The notes below the pieces were generated by a model, which was not told the origin of the DNA, did no database searches, and saw only the letters and a list, made by a program, of their open reading frames with translations. From positions 1 to 64,000 of the forward strand of contig NZ_JBFBIK010000001.1 of NCBI RefSeq assembly GCF_040685555.1: a stretch of DNA of 64,000 nucleotides, given 5' to 3'. Source of the stretch: Sphaerisporangium sp040685555. GTDB lineage: Bacteria > Actinomycetota > Actinomycetes > Streptosporangiales > Streptosporangiaceae. Positions 52,054 to 64,000 of this stretch are shown piece after piece. Numbering within the stretch: the first letter of the stretch is position 1; every line of letters begins with the position of its first letter. The position numbers and the translations under genes are program-made.

Positions 52054-52974
52054 TCAGGTCTGAGTACCCCGGTCGCGGGTGCCATCGCGCATGCCGGTAT
52101 CCGCGCCGCCGCCCTGGCGCAGGTGCTCGATGAACCTCGCCGTGGCCGCCGTGGGCGCCGGGCTCGGGTGCCAGGCAAGGCCGATCGGCCGCCGCTGCTC
52201 CGGGTCGAGCGGGCGGTAGACGGGGTCGTCGTGTTCGAGCACCGCCGGGCGCGGCAGTATGCCCACGCCGAGCCCGGCGCTGATGAGCCCCCGCACCGTG
52301 GCGATCTCCTCGCTCTCGAAAGCGATCACGGGCGCGAACCCGGCGTCCTGGCACAGCCTGTCGATCACCCGGCGCATGTCCGTGGTCTGGGCGAAGGCGA
52401 TGAACGGCTCGCCGCGTACGTCCCTGAGCGCGAGCCCCGGCACGCCCGCGAGCGGGTGGTCGGCGGCCAGGGCGACGCAGAGCTGCTGGTCCCGCAGCTG
52501 GTGCCAGAGCGCGTCGCCGTCGTCGCGGGGCGGGGTGACCAGCGCCGCGTCGATGTCCCCGGTGCGCAGCCAGGCGAACAGTTCCCGCGTCAAGCCCTGA
52601 TGGAGCTCGAACCGGATGCCGGGTGTGACGGCGCGGTAGTCGCGCAGGAGCTCCGGGACGAGCCACCGGCCCACGGAATGCAGGAAGCCGAGCCGGATGA
52701 GCCCGGTGTCGGGGTTGGCCAGGGCGCCGATGCGCCGGCGGGCGGCGTCCAGGTCGCCGACCGCCCGGCGCGCGTGGTCACGGAACAGCGCGCCGAACCG
52801 GTTGACGGCCAGCCTTCGCCCGTGCCGGTGGAACAGCTCGACCCCGAGATCGGCCTCCAGCCGGGCGAGCGACCGGGACACCGTCGACTGGTTGACCCTC
52901 TCGGCGGCGGCCGTGTCCCGCATGTTCTCTGTGTCACAAAGAGACAGGAACCAGCGCAGCGTTTGCAGGTCCAT
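52054..52974 (-). CDS. LysR-family transcription regulator
   Basis: A 306-residue LysR regulator. The HTH is at 1-60 (MDLQTLRWFLSLCDTENMRD, AAAERVNQSTVSRSLARLEA), followed by a periplasmic-binding-like effector domain (about 88-290; IRLGFLHSVGRWLVPELLRD). It is divergent from an MFS gene with an 81-base gap, the same arrangement as E. coli ynfL/ynfM, and is probably its regulator. Confidence 0.92.
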   Translation of the reverse strand: MDLQTLRWFLSLCDTENMRDTAAAERVNQSTVSRSLARLEADLGVELFHRHGRRLAVNRFGALFRDHARRAVGDLDAARRRIGALANPDTGLIRLGFLHSVGRWLVPELLRDYRAVTPGIRFELHQGLTRELFAWLRTGDIDAALVTPPRDDGDALWHQLRDQQLCVALAADHPLAGVPGLALRDVRGEPFIAFAQTTDMRRVIDRLCQDAGFAPVIAFESEEIATVRGLISAGLGVGILPRPAVLEHDDPVYRPLDPEQRRPIGLAWHPSPAPTAATARFIEHLRQGGGADTGMRDGTRDRGTQT

Positions 52975-52982
52975 GCAGCGAT

Positions 52983-53024
52983 GATGCTGGTCACGCATCA
53001 GCAGTGTCAAAATGTGCATTTTGA
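52983..53024. promoter_or_regulatory. Two inverted repeats in the LysR/MFS divergent gap
   Basis: GATGC (52983-52987) and GCATC (52995-52999) form one symmetric site. TCAAAATGTGCATTTTGA at 53007-53024 is a near-perfect 18-bp palindrome. Both fit LysR-type binding between the divergent starts. Confidence 0.55.
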
Positions 53025-53055
53025 GCATCAGGGCCGGAGGGGCAGCATCGGCCGG

Positions 53056-54318
53056 GTGACGACGACCCTCCCCGACCGCACCACCGCCCTGCCCCGGCAC
53101 CACGCCCACGACGGGTACCGGCCGGGCGACCGCGCCTACCGGCGGATCATGTACGGGCTGATGCTGGGCGGGTTCGCCAACTTCATGGCCCTGTACTACG
53201 TCCAGCCGCTGCTCCCGAGCGTCGCCAGGGACTTCCAGGTGTCGGCGTCGTCGTCGGCGGCGGTGCTGTCTCTAACCACGATCACCATGGCCTGCACGCT
53301 GCTGTTCGTCGGGCCGATCTCGGACGTCGTCGGGCGCGTGGGCATCATGCGGATCTCGCTGGCCGGGTCGGCGGTGCTCGGGATCGCCGCCGCCTTCGCG
53401 CCCACCTGGCACAGCCTCCTGGTCATCAGGGGCCTCGAAGGCGTCGCGCTGGCCGGGCTGCCCGCGGTGGCGATGGCCTACCTGGGCGAGGAGATCCACA
53501 GCGGGGCGCACCTGCGCGCCAACGCCGCGTACATCACGGGCACGGCGGTGGGCGGGGCCGCGGGCCGGCTGCTCCCGGGGCCGTTCAACGCCCTGTGGGG
53601 CTGGCAGGGCGCCGCGCTGGCCGTCGGGCTGCTGACCGTGGTGTCCGCCGCCGGGCTCTGGGCCCTGGTCCCGCCGTCCCGCCGGTTCGTACGGTCCAGC
53701 CCCCGGCCTATGAGCATCCTGCGCAACACCTGGCTGACCCTGCGGGATCCGGCCCTCGTCATGCTGTGCCTCGTGGGGGCGACGATCATGGGCGCGTTCG
53801 TCGGCCTGTACAACGCGATGGCGTTCCGCCTGGAGGCCGCGCCCTACCTGCTGGGCAGCGCGGCGGTGCTGGTGTTCCTCGCCTACCCCGTGGGCCTGTT
53901 CGCGCCGCACGCCGCGGGGCGGGTCGCGGCCAGGCTCGGGCGCGGCCCCGCCGCCCTGATCGGCGTCGGTCTCCTGCTCGCCGGGGTACTGCTCACCATC
54001 CCCGCCCAGCTCGCCGTGGTCGTGGCCGGGCTCGGCGTGCTGACCTTCGCGTTCCTCGGCACCCACTCGCTGGCGAGCGGGTGGGTCGCGGGCAGGGCCC
54101 ATCGCGTCGGCGTCGGCGTCGGGCAGGCGTCCGGACTCTACCTGCTGGCCTACTACCTCGGCAGCTCGGCGTTCGGCGCGATCGCCACCCACCAGTGGCA
54201 GACCGGCGGCTGGCTCAACGTGATCGTCATCTCGATCGCGCTCACCGCGGCCGCCGGGGTGCTCGTGCTCCTGGCCCGCCGTTTCGACCCGGCCGCGCGG
54301 CGCGGCGCCGCCCGTTGA
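53056..54318 (+). CDS. MFS transporter (YnfM/AraJ-like)
   Basis: A 420-residue major facilitator with about 12 membrane helices. It opens YRRIMYGLMLGGFANFMALY and has the MFS signature FVGPISDVVGRVGIMRISLA between helices 2 and 3, and GLEGVALAGLPAVAMAYLGE in helix 4. GTG 53056 is the only start compatible with the divergent LysR gene and the first helix. It probably exports a small molecule or drug; the substrate is not deducible. Confidence 0.9.
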   Translation: MTTTLPDRTTALPRHHAHDGYRPGDRAYRRIMYGLMLGGFANFMALYYVQPLLPSVARDFQVSASSSAAVLSLTTITMACTLLFVGPISDVVGRVGIMRISLAGSAVLGIAAAFAPTWHSLLVIRGLEGVALAGLPAVAMAYLGEEIHSGAHLRANAAYITGTAVGGAAGRLLPGPFNALWGWQGAALAVGLLTVVSAAGLWALVPPSRRFVRSSPRPMSILRNTWLTLRDPALVMLCLVGATIMGAFVGLYNAMAFRLEAAPYLLGSAAVLVFLAYPVGLFAPHAAGRVAARLGRGPAALIGVGLLLAGVLLTIPAQLAVVVAGLGVLTFAFLGTHSLASGWVAGRAHRVGVGVGQASGLYLLAYYLGSSAFGAIATHQWQTGGWLNVIVISIALTAAAGVLVLLARRFDPAARRGAAR

Positions 54319-54939
54319 TCAGGCGCCGAGACAGGCGGTCCAGGGATGCTCGCCGTACACCTCCGCGATCGCACGCGCCAGCCAGTCGCGCTGGTGGCCG
54401 TCGAGTGCGGGCAGGGTCTCGGTGAAGTCCTGCTCGTCCTTGGCGCGGGGGCGCTTGGCCTTGTAGAACAGCTGGACCTCGGGCGCGAGGTAGGGAATGC
54501 CCGCCGGGGAGACCAGGCCCAGCTCATCGATGGGGCGCCGCACCCGGCGGGCGCGCCGCGAGACCCACTCGTCGCCGTCGGACTCGTCGAGCATCACCTG
54601 GATCCGCCACGGCTCGTCCGGCCCGAGGCGGCACCAGATGTCGTGGGCGGTCTCGGGCAGGATCTCACCCGGCGCCCAGGGCCGCAGGACCCCTGGAGGG
54701 TCCGCGGCCCACCACTCCCAGTGCGGCAGCGCCCGCTGCGCGGCGAGTTGATCACGGCGGAGCAGCAGGACGTCGATGTCCCCGTGCTCCCGGAACGAAC
54801 GGCCCAGCGCCAGCTCGATGGCATAACCGCCCGCGATCCACCAGGGTTCCGGCAGGATCGAGAAGTGCGCGGCGACATCTGAAAGCGGCGCGGGATCCCA
54901 GGTTCCCCACGGCGTCTCCCGGCGGATCATGCCCGACAT
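54319..54939 (-). CDS. Nucleotidyltransferase-fold protein (aminoglycoside-adenylyltransferase-like)
   Basis: A 206-residue protein of the antibiotic-type nucleotidyltransferase superfamily. It has WWIAGGYAIELALGRSFREH followed by GDIDVLLLRRD, the GG...DxD metal-binding pattern, and later VQLFYKAKRPRAKDEQDF. The substrate could be an aminoglycoside or a small molecule, but related proteins are often of unknown function. ATG 54939 and ATG 54930 are both possible starts. The stop codon abuts that of the convergent MFS gene. Confidence 0.8.
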   Translation of the reverse strand: MSGMIRRETPWGTWDPAPLSDVAAHFSILPEPWWIAGGYAIELALGRSFREHGDIDVLLLRRDQLAAQRALPHWEWWAADPPGVLRPWAPGEILPETAHDIWCRLGPDEPWRIQVMLDESDGDEWVSRRARRVRRPIDELGLVSPAGIPYLAPEVQLFYKAKRPRAKDEQDFTETLPALDGHQRDWLARAIAEVYGEHPWTACLGA

Positions 54940-55013
54940 CTTCGCGCTTGATCACCGTCCTTGCCGGGATCTTTGAGAATCGGCGTCATCCTGTTTCCCG
55001 GCGCGGTACCGCC

Positions 55014-58707
<3,694 letters not shown>

Positions 58708-58709
<2 letters not shown>

Positions 58710-58905
58710 GGCACATCCTCACTCGGGGTCCGCGCCCCGGGTCGTGGGTCCATACGGCCTGGAGTCTCCTGGCTTCCGGATCGACGCTCACCCCGGCCTT
58801 CCCGCCCGTTGCCGGGCCGTGGCCTTGGATGGGGTTCGCTCCCCGGTGACAGTGGCGGGACCGCGCCGGATTCACACCGGCTTCCTCCTTGTGCCGTCGC
58901 TCCCC
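58708..58905 (-). promoter_or_regulatory. Cobalamin riboswitch controlling cobN
   Basis: On the minus strand the 5' UTR contains the B12-aptamer hallmarks. One is AAGCCGGTGTGAATCCGGC followed by GGTCCCGCCACTGT (around 58845-58880, the B12 box region). The other is the 3' GGAAGCCAGGAGACTC (around 58762-58778). The segment ACGGCAC at 58897-58891 can pair with GTGCCGT at 58714-58708, which covers the spacer and GTG start of cobN. High cobalamin is therefore expected to shut off cobN translation. Confidence 0.92.
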
Positions 58906-58920
58906 CATCAGATCACGGAG

Positions 58921-58944
58921 CCCGACTTATTGCGACAAGTCGGG
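58921..58944. promoter_or_regulatory. Palindrome between cobN riboswitch and cobG
   Basis: CCCGACTT at 58921-58928 and AAGTCGGG at 58937-58944 are perfect 8-bp arms around 8 bases. They sit where the divergent promoters of the riboswitch-cobN unit and cobG must lie. It may be an operator or part of overlapping promoters; no ECF or SigA boxes are clear. Confidence 0.45.
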
Positions 58945-58958
58945 TTAACATCCTCAAC

Positions 58959-60344
58959 GTGGCTGTTGCCGACTTTTCACCGGGAATCGCCCCCCGGACA
59001 CCTGTCCAGGGAGCTCCGGGCAGGGCGCGGCTGGATGCCTGTCCCGGTGCGTTGCAGACGCATCCGGCCGCGGACGGCGCCGTCGCCCGCATCCGGGTGC
59101 CCGGGGGCATCCTCACCACCGCCCAGCTGCGCGAGCTGGGTGCCACCGCCACCTGCCTCGGCTCCGGGGTGATCGAGCTGACGTCCCGCGCCAACGTGCA
59201 GGTGCGAGGGCTGGACGCCCAGGGAGAGACCGTGTTCGCCGGAAGGATGGCCGGCGCCGGGCTGCTTCCCTCCGCCACCCATGAACGCGTGAGGAACATC
59301 CTGGCCTCCCCGATGGCCGGGCTCGACGGTCTCGGCCTGATCGAGGTGGCACCGCTCGTACGTGAGCTGGACGACGCGCTGTGCGCTCGCCCGGCCCTCG
59401 CGGAACTGCCCGGCCGGTTCCTGTTCGCCCTCGACGACGGCAGGGGCGACCTGCTCGCCCTCGTGCCCGACATCGCCTTCATCCCCATCCCCGCGCCGGC
59501 CGGGGGCGAGGCGGTCGAGGGGGCGCTGCTCCTGGCCGGTGAGGACCACGGACGACGCGTCGCCCTGACGCGAGCCGTACCCGCCATGACGGCGGCGGCC
59601 GAGGCCTTCCTCGCCGAACGGGCCGCCCAGAACTCGACGGCCTGGCGCGTGGCCGAACTCGACGACGGCCCCACGAGAATCGCCGCCCGCCTCAGCACCT
59701 TCGACGACGTCACACGGCCCGGCCACGTAGAAGGCTCTGATGGAACTGAATCGTTCGGCCACGTCGCCCCCGTGCCGGACTTCTCGGAGATGTCGATACC
59801 ACCGCCGCTTGGTCGCATATCCCGCCCAGGGAAGCGGACCGCGCTGGTCGTCATGCCACCGCTCGGCCGGTTGACGACCGCCCAGGCGTACGCCCTCGCC
59901 ACGGCGGCGGAGGCGGGAGGTGGCGAGATCCGGCTGACCCCGTGGCGTGCCGCCGTCGTCCCCGGCATCAGCGAAGCCGACGCGGGGTCATGGCTGTCCG
60001 GACTCGCGGCCACCGGCCTGGTCACCGATCCGGCCTCCGCGTGGACCGGGGTCACCGCCTGCACCGGGCGACCCGGCTGCGCGAAGTCACTGGCCGATGT
60101 CCAGGCGGACGCCACCCGCTCGACGGCTCGCGCCGCCCTTCCGCTGATCGACGCGCCGAGGGCCGGGGTACTACCCGTGCACTGGGCCGGCTGCGAGCGC
60201 CGGTGCGGACGGCCCGCCGGACGGGCCGTACTCGTGGTGGCCACCGGCGACGGCTACCGCGTCGACGCGGACGGCCGGAGCCTGCACCACAAGGACATCG
60301 AGGAAACGGCCACCTCGGTCGCCACGGCGAGAACGACCGGTTGA
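58959..60344 (+). CDS. cobG: Precorrin-3B synthase CobG
   Basis: A 461-residue siroheme/4Fe-4S-type protein of the oxygen-dependent cobalamin route, converting precorrin-3A to precorrin-3B. It has two sulfite-reductase-like halves. The cluster cysteines appear as VTACTGRPGCAKS and HWAGCERRCGRPAGRA. The N-terminus holds RIRVPGGILTTAQLRELG and ELTSRANVQVRGL. GTG 58959 has no ribosome binding site and may be translated from a leaderless or short-leader transcript. It is divergent from cobN. Confidence 0.9.
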   Translation: MAVADFSPGIAPRTPVQGAPGRARLDACPGALQTHPAADGAVARIRVPGGILTTAQLRELGATATCLGSGVIELTSRANVQVRGLDAQGETVFAGRMAGAGLLPSATHERVRNILASPMAGLDGLGLIEVAPLVRELDDALCARPALAELPGRFLFALDDGRGDLLALVPDIAFIPIPAPAGGEAVEGALLLAGEDHGRRVALTRAVPAMTAAAEAFLAERAAQNSTAWRVAELDDGPTRIAARLSTFDDVTRPGHVEGSDGTESFGHVAPVPDFSEMSIPPPLGRISRPGKRTALVVMPPLGRLTTAQAYALATAAEAGGGEIRLTPWRAAVVPGISEADAGSWLSGLAATGLVTDPASAWTGVTACTGRPGCAKSLADVQADATRSTARAALPLIDAPRAGVLPVHWAGCERRCGRPAGRAVLVVATGDGYRVDADGRSLHHKDIEETATSVATARTTG

Positions 60345-60432
60345 ACCGGGTTCGCCCGTCAGGGCCGACATACCGATCGGATGAGCGGTGGGGGTCCAGA
60401 TCGGCCCGGGTGTGATGGGGGTCTGGGGGGTA

Positions 60433-61533
60433 TCAGCCGGCGCGGCCGACGATGGTGCCCGCGCGGTCGATGACCACGACGTCGACCTCTACGGCAGCGC
60501 CCCGCAGCACTCCGGCCGCCGCGACCCTGGCCCGCTCGGCCACCAGGTCACCGAGCGGCAGGCTCTCCCGCTGACAGAGCTGCAGCGCCTGCAACGCGGT
60601 GTTCGCGCGCAGCACCCGGTCGGCCAGTTCACCGCTGCCGCCCGCCTCCCGGACCAGCGTGGCGAGCGCCTCCGTGCTGACCTGCGAGCGGCCCGAGTGC
60701 AGGTCGAGATGGCCGTCGGCGAGCTTGGACAGCTTGCCGATGCCCCCCGCGACCGTCAGCCGCGGGACCGGATGCCTTCGCAGGTACTTCAGCACGGCCC
60801 CGGCGAAGTCGCCCATGTCCAGGAGCGCGTCGTCGGGAAGCCCGTACAGCTCGGCGGCGACCTTCTCGGACGTGCTGCCGGTGCACGCGGCGACGTGCGT
60901 GTGCCCGGCCGCGCGCGCGACGTCGATCCCGCGCCGGATGCTGTCGATCCAGGCCGAGCACGAGTAGGGGACCACCACACCTGTGGTGCCGAGAATGGAC
61001 AGGCCGCCGAGGATGCCCAGGCGGGGATTCCACGTACGGCCGGCGAGCTCCTCGCCGTTGTCGACGGAGATCTCCACGACGACGTCGCCACTGCCTCCGT
61101 ACCGGGCGGCGACCCGTTCGACGTGCTCGCGCATCATCTGCCTGGGCACCGGATTGATCGCCGGCTCCCCCACCTCCAGCGGCAACCCGGGCTTGGTCAC
61201 CGTGCCCACCCCTGGCCCCGCACGGAACACGACACCGGTTCCGGGCGCTCCGTGCCGTACGGTCGAGAAGATCAGCGCACCGTGGGTGACGTCCGGATCG
61301 TCCCCCGCGTCCTTGACCACTCCGGCCCGCGCCATGGCAGAGGGGTCCCCCTCCATGGTCAGGGGTCGGCTGAGCTCCTCCGTGGCGAGTGCGAACGCCG
61401 GGCGCTGCCCGCGTGGCAGCAGGATCTCCACGGGGTCGGGGAACGCCCCGGTGAGCAACGCCGTATACGCGGCCGTGGTGGCCGCCGTGGCGCAAGCACC
61501 GGTGGTCCAACCATGTCGCAGGGCAGTGCTCAT
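60433..61533 (-). CDS. cbiD: Cobalt-precorrin-5B C1-methyltransferase CbiD
   Basis: A 366-residue SAM-dependent enzyme performing C-1 methylation in corrin ring contraction. Recognisable parts are LRHGWTTGACATAATTAAYT, VVKDAGDDPDVTHGA, AINPVPRQMM, NPRLGILGGLSILGTTGVV and GDFAGAVLKYL. It is convergent with cobG and divergent from cobK. CbiD is usual for the anaerobic route, yet it is found here with CobG and CobN. I found no cobF in the window, so CbiD probably supplies that step. Confidence 0.94.
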   Translation of the reverse strand: MSTALRHGWTTGACATAATTAAYTALLTGAFPDPVEILLPRGQRPAFALATEELSRPLTMEGDPSAMARAGVVKDAGDDPDVTHGALIFSTVRHGAPGTGVVFRAGPGVGTVTKPGLPLEVGEPAINPVPRQMMREHVERVAARYGGSGDVVVEISVDNGEELAGRTWNPRLGILGGLSILGTTGVVVPYSCSAWIDSIRRGIDVARAAGHTHVAACTGSTSEKVAAELYGLPDDALLDMGDFAGAVLKYLRRHPVPRLTVAGGIGKLSKLADGHLDLHSGRSQVSTEALATLVREAGGSGELADRVLRANTALQALQLCQRESLPLGDLVAERARVAAAGVLRGAAVEVDVVVIDRAGTIVGRAG

Positions 61534-61646
61534 GCGTCAAGGATGTACTACGCCCGCCCCTTGGGACGCGGCCCCGCAGACGTCCTAGTATCCGGAAGGA
61601 TGCCCTCGATGAGGGCGCACTTCTTGGTGTACGGCAGGAGTAGCCG

Positions 61647-62393
61647 GTGAAGGCAGGCGTCCTCGTTCTCGGGGGGACCGGGGAGGCGCGGGCGCTGGCC
61701 GCGGCGCTGGTACGCCGTGCTGAGGTACGGGTGATCTCCTCGCTGGCGGGCCGGGTGACCGATCCCCGCCTTCCCGAGGGCGAGGTGCGCGTCGGCGGGT
61801 TCGGCGGGCCAGAACGCCTGGCGGGCTGGCTGCGCGAGCAAGGCATCCAGGCCGTCGTCGACGCCACCCACCCGTTCGCCGAGCGGATCACCGCCTCGGC
61901 CGTACGAGCCACCGCGGCGGCGGAGGTCCCCCTGCTCGTACTGCGGCGCCCCGGCTGGCGGCAGGAGCCCGGAGACGACTGGCACTGGACGTCATCCCTG
62001 CCGGAAGCCGCCGCCTCCCTCCCAGGGCTCGGACGGCGGGTCTTCCTCACCACCGGGCGCCAGGGGCTGTCCGCCTTCTCCGGTCTTGACGACCTGTGGT
62101 TCCTGATCCGTACTGTCGACCCACCCGATCCGCCGCTTCCGCGCCATCGCCACCTTCTGCGCGACCGGGGTCCGTACACGCTGGACGGCGAGCGCGTGCT
62201 GATGCGTCATCATCGCGTCGACGTGCTGGTCACCAAGGACAGCGGCGGAACGATGACCATGGCCAAACTGGCGGCCGCGCGCGAGCTCGGCGTACCGGTC
62301 GTCGTGGTACGACGCCCACCGCTCCCCGAGGCGCCCACGGTCGAGACCCCGGAAGAGGCCCTCGCCTGGCTCCAAGCCCTCGCGACACGCTGA
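61647..62393 (+). CDS. cobK: Precorrin-6A reductase CobK
   Basis: A 248-residue NADPH-dependent reductase of precorrin-6A to 6B. It has VLVLGGTGEARALAAALVRR near the N-terminus, VVDATHPFAERITASAVRAT, VFLTTGRQGLSAFSGL, the RGPYTLDGERVLM segment and VTKDSGGTMTMAKLAAAREL. GTG 61647 follows GCAGGAG. It is convergent with cobIJ; CACCCC (62424-62429) and GGGGTG (62437-62442) form a weak hairpin between them. Confidence 0.93.
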   Translation: MKAGVLVLGGTGEARALAAALVRRAEVRVISSLAGRVTDPRLPEGEVRVGGFGGPERLAGWLREQGIQAVVDATHPFAERITASAVRATAAAEVPLLVLRRPGWRQEPGDDWHWTSSLPEAAASLPGLGRRVFLTTGRQGLSAFSGLDDLWFLIRTVDPPDPPLPRHRHLLRDRGPYTLDGERVLMRHHRVDVLVTKDSGGTMTMAKLAAARELGVPVVVVRRPPLPEAPTVETPEEALAWLQALATR

Positions 62394-62454
62394 GCCGCAA
62401 GGCAGGCCACACCGGACCCTTGTCACCCCGCGAGATGGGGTGCGTCGGGGAGGT

Positions 62455-64000
62455 TCAGGCTGGGTAGCGGCGTGGGGTGAAGACGACGGTGTGGCCGTCG
62501 CGGTCCACCGCGCGGGTGGTCGAGGAGCCGATCACCAGCAGGCAGCGCATGTCGACGTCGGCCGGATCCAGCTTGGCGAGGGTGGTGACGCGCAGGCTCT
62601 CCTCCGGCCGGCCGACGTCCCGCCCGATGACCACGGGCGTGTCCGGGGCGCGGTGCTCCAGCAGGAGGTCCCGCGCCGTGGCCACCTGCCAGGTACGGCT
62701 CCGCGACGCCGGGTTGTAGATCGCCAGCACCAGGTCGGCACGGGCCGCGGCGGTGATGCGCCCGGCGATGACGTCCCACGGCTTGAGCTGGTCGGACAGG
62801 GAGATGACGCAGTAATCGTGGCCGAGCGGCGCACCGGCTCGCGCGGCGACCGCATGCGCGGCCGTCAGGCCCGGCACCACGCGCACCGGCACCCCGGCGA
62901 ACCTCGGCTCGCACGCCACCTCCAGCACGGCGCTGGCCATCGCGAACACCCCGGGGTCGCCCGAGGAGACCACCGCGACACGTGAGCCGGCCTTCGCCAG
63001 CTCAAGCGCGTGCGCCGCCCGCTCGGCCTCGACGCGGTTGTCCGTCGGGTGCCGGCGCTGGCGCGGGTTGGGTGCCACCCGGTCGAGGTAGGGGCCGTAG
63101 CCGACGAGCTCATCGGCGGTCGCCAGGGCGTCCTGCGCCTGCGGGGTCAGCCAGGGACGGCCCGCCGGGCCGAGCCCCACCACCACGACCTCCCCACCAC
63201 CGAACCGCGCCCCGGCCGTCCCGCCTGAGCCGGAGACGCCGGACGCCGGGAAGGGAGTGTCCAGACGGCCCGCGGGTGTGCGGGTGGGTGTGTCCAGGTG
63301 GCTGGGCATTCGGCTGGGGAGGATGGCCAGGGAGAAGTACGGCACCCCGGCCGGGTCGACCTCCGCGAGCGGCGCCATGCGCTGCCTGTCGGTGGTCGCC
63401 CGCTCGACGTACCAGGCCTCGTCCAGGCGGCCGGCCTGGTCCAGCGCGTGGCGTACGGAGGTGAAGGTGCGGCCGAGCTTGAGGATCGCCGCCGAGTCCG
63501 TGGTGGCCAGCCGTGCCGCGAGCGCCTCCGTGGGCAGGGTGCCCGGAAGGATGGTCAGGGTCTCCTCGCGCTCGACCAGCGGGCGGCCCAGTACGGCCGA
63601 CGCGGCGCTGACCGACGTCACCCCGGGGACGACCTCGGTCGGGTAGCGGTGCGCCAGCCGTTTGTGGAGATGCATGTAGGAGCCGTAGAAGAGCGGGTCG
63701 CCCTCGCACAGCACGACGACGTCGCGTCCGGCGTCGAGATGCGCGGCCAGCCGTTCGGCGCAGGTCACGTAGAACGCGTCGATCGCGCCACGGTAGCCGC
63801 CCGGGTGGTCGGTGGTCTCGGTGGTGACGGGATAGACCAGCGCTTCCTCGATCTGGTCGCCGCGCAGGTACGGCTGGGCGACCGTGCGGGCGATGCTGCG
63901 TCCGTGCCGGGCACTGTGGTAGGCGATCACGTCCGCCTCGCGGACGAGGCGCGCGGCCTTCACCGTCACCAGCTCAGGATCCCCAGGTCCGAGCCCCACC
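62455..64000 (-). CDS. cobIJ: CobI-CobJ fusion methyltransferase (partial, 5' end outside window)
   Basis: A frame of over 514 residues joining precorrin-2 C20-methyltransferase (CobI, N-terminal) and precorrin-3B C17-methyltransferase (CobJ, C-terminal). The CobI half begins GLGPGDPELVTVKAARL and has VVLCEGDPLFYGSYMHLHKR and VPGVTSVSAASA. A Gly/Ser/Pro-rich linker (about 235-268) separates the CobJ half with VVVVGLGPAGRPWLTPQAQD, VVSSGDPGVFAMASAVLEVA and GRDVGRPEESLRVTTLAKLD. The reading frame is still open at the window end, so the first residues are missing. Fused CobIJ is common in actinomycetes. Confidence 0.94.
   Translation of the reverse strand, partial: VGLGPGDPELVTVKAARLVREADVIAYHSARHGRSIARTVAQPYLRGDQIEEALVYPVTTETTDHPGGYRGAIDAFYVTCAERLAAHLDAGRDVVVLCEGDPLFYGSYMHLHKRLAHRYPTEVVPGVTSVSAASAVLGRPLVEREETLTILPGTLPTEALAARLATTDSAAILKLGRTFTSVRHALDQAGRLDEAWYVERATTDRQRMAPLAEVDPAGVPYFSLAILPSRMPSHLDTPTRTPAGRLDTPFPASGVSGSGGTAGARFGGGEVVVVGLGPAGRPWLTPQAQDALATADELVGYGPYLDRVAPNPRQRRHPTDNRVEAERAAHALELAKAGSRVAVVSSGDPGVFAMASAVLEVACEPRFAGVPVRVVPGLTAAHAVAARAGAPLGHDYCVISLSDQLKPWDVIAGRITAAARADLVLAIYNPASRSRTWQVATARDLLLEHRAPDTPVVIGRDVGRPEESLRVTTLAKLDPADVDMRCLLVIGSSTTRAVDRDGHTVVFTPRRYPA

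Overview
The window is very GC-rich, with strong G/C bias at third codon positions. Its gene families (DUF5753 helix-turn-helix/DUF397 pairs, RsbW-like ATPases, class I lysyl-tRNA synthetase, DUF574 methyltransferase, family-2 cellulose-binding modules, spheroidene-monooxygenase-like CrtA) point to a filamentous actinomycete. Streptosporangiaceae (Nonomuraea, Streptosporangium, Microbispora) is my best guess from gene content. No rRNA or tRNA gene, CRISPR array or complete insertion sequence was found.

Region 1 (1-10.2 kb) is accessory and partly decayed. It holds a truncated SWIM zinc-finger gene coupled to a DUF6493 gene through a repeated start region, a secreted FnIII-CBM2 protein, a frameshifted lysylphosphatidylglycerol-synthase-like membrane gene, a Rho-N-like small protein, and an unrecognised 672-residue protein flanked by two copies of an ~89-bp direct repeat. 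It ends with a two-gene module resembling a toxin-antitoxin pair and a histidine phosphatase broken by one extra base. Region 2 (10.2-12.4 kb) has a NarL-type response regulator and an FMN-dependent lactate oxidase/monooxygenase relative.

Region 3 (12.5-22.9 kb) is a carotenoid cluster. The minus-strand operon crtI-crtB-plsX faces a plus-strand run of CruF-like hydratase, CrtI/CrtD-like desaturase and GT2 glycosyltransferase. Between them lie a divergent PlsY-like acyltransferase and a CrtA-like monooxygenase. An ECF sigma factor coupled to a DUF523-DUF1722 protein is divergent from crtI. The PlsX/PlsY pair suggests an acylated carotenoid glycoside whose acyl donor is acyl-phosphate.

Region 4 (22.9-34 kb) contains a hemerythrin protein, a small cysteine-rich secreted protein, an SGNH hydrolase and a DUF488 protein. 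It then has a minus-strand operon of lipoprotein, two permeases, two ATPases, a double GNAT protein and MurQ, read here as muropeptide or amino-sugar peptide salvage. Region 5 (34-46.4 kb) is mixed: DUF574 methyltransferase, RsbW-like ATPase, DUF5753/DUF397 regulator pair, class I LysRS, SDR, Zur-type Fur protein, hemerythrin, asparagine synthetase and a kinase with a degenerate P-loop.

Region 6 (46.4-55 kb) includes a secreted AA10 lytic polysaccharide monooxygenase with CBM2, a beta-carbonic anhydrase lacking its dyad arginine, an ArsR/CDF metal-efflux pair, a transglutaminase-like protein, a divergent LysR/MFS pair and a nucleotidyltransferase. Region 7 (55-64 kb) is a cobalamin cluster: cobN under a cobalamin riboswitch, cobG, cbiD, cobK and a cobIJ fusion that runs off the window. 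It mixes oxygen-dependent-pathway genes with the anaerobic-type cbiD.
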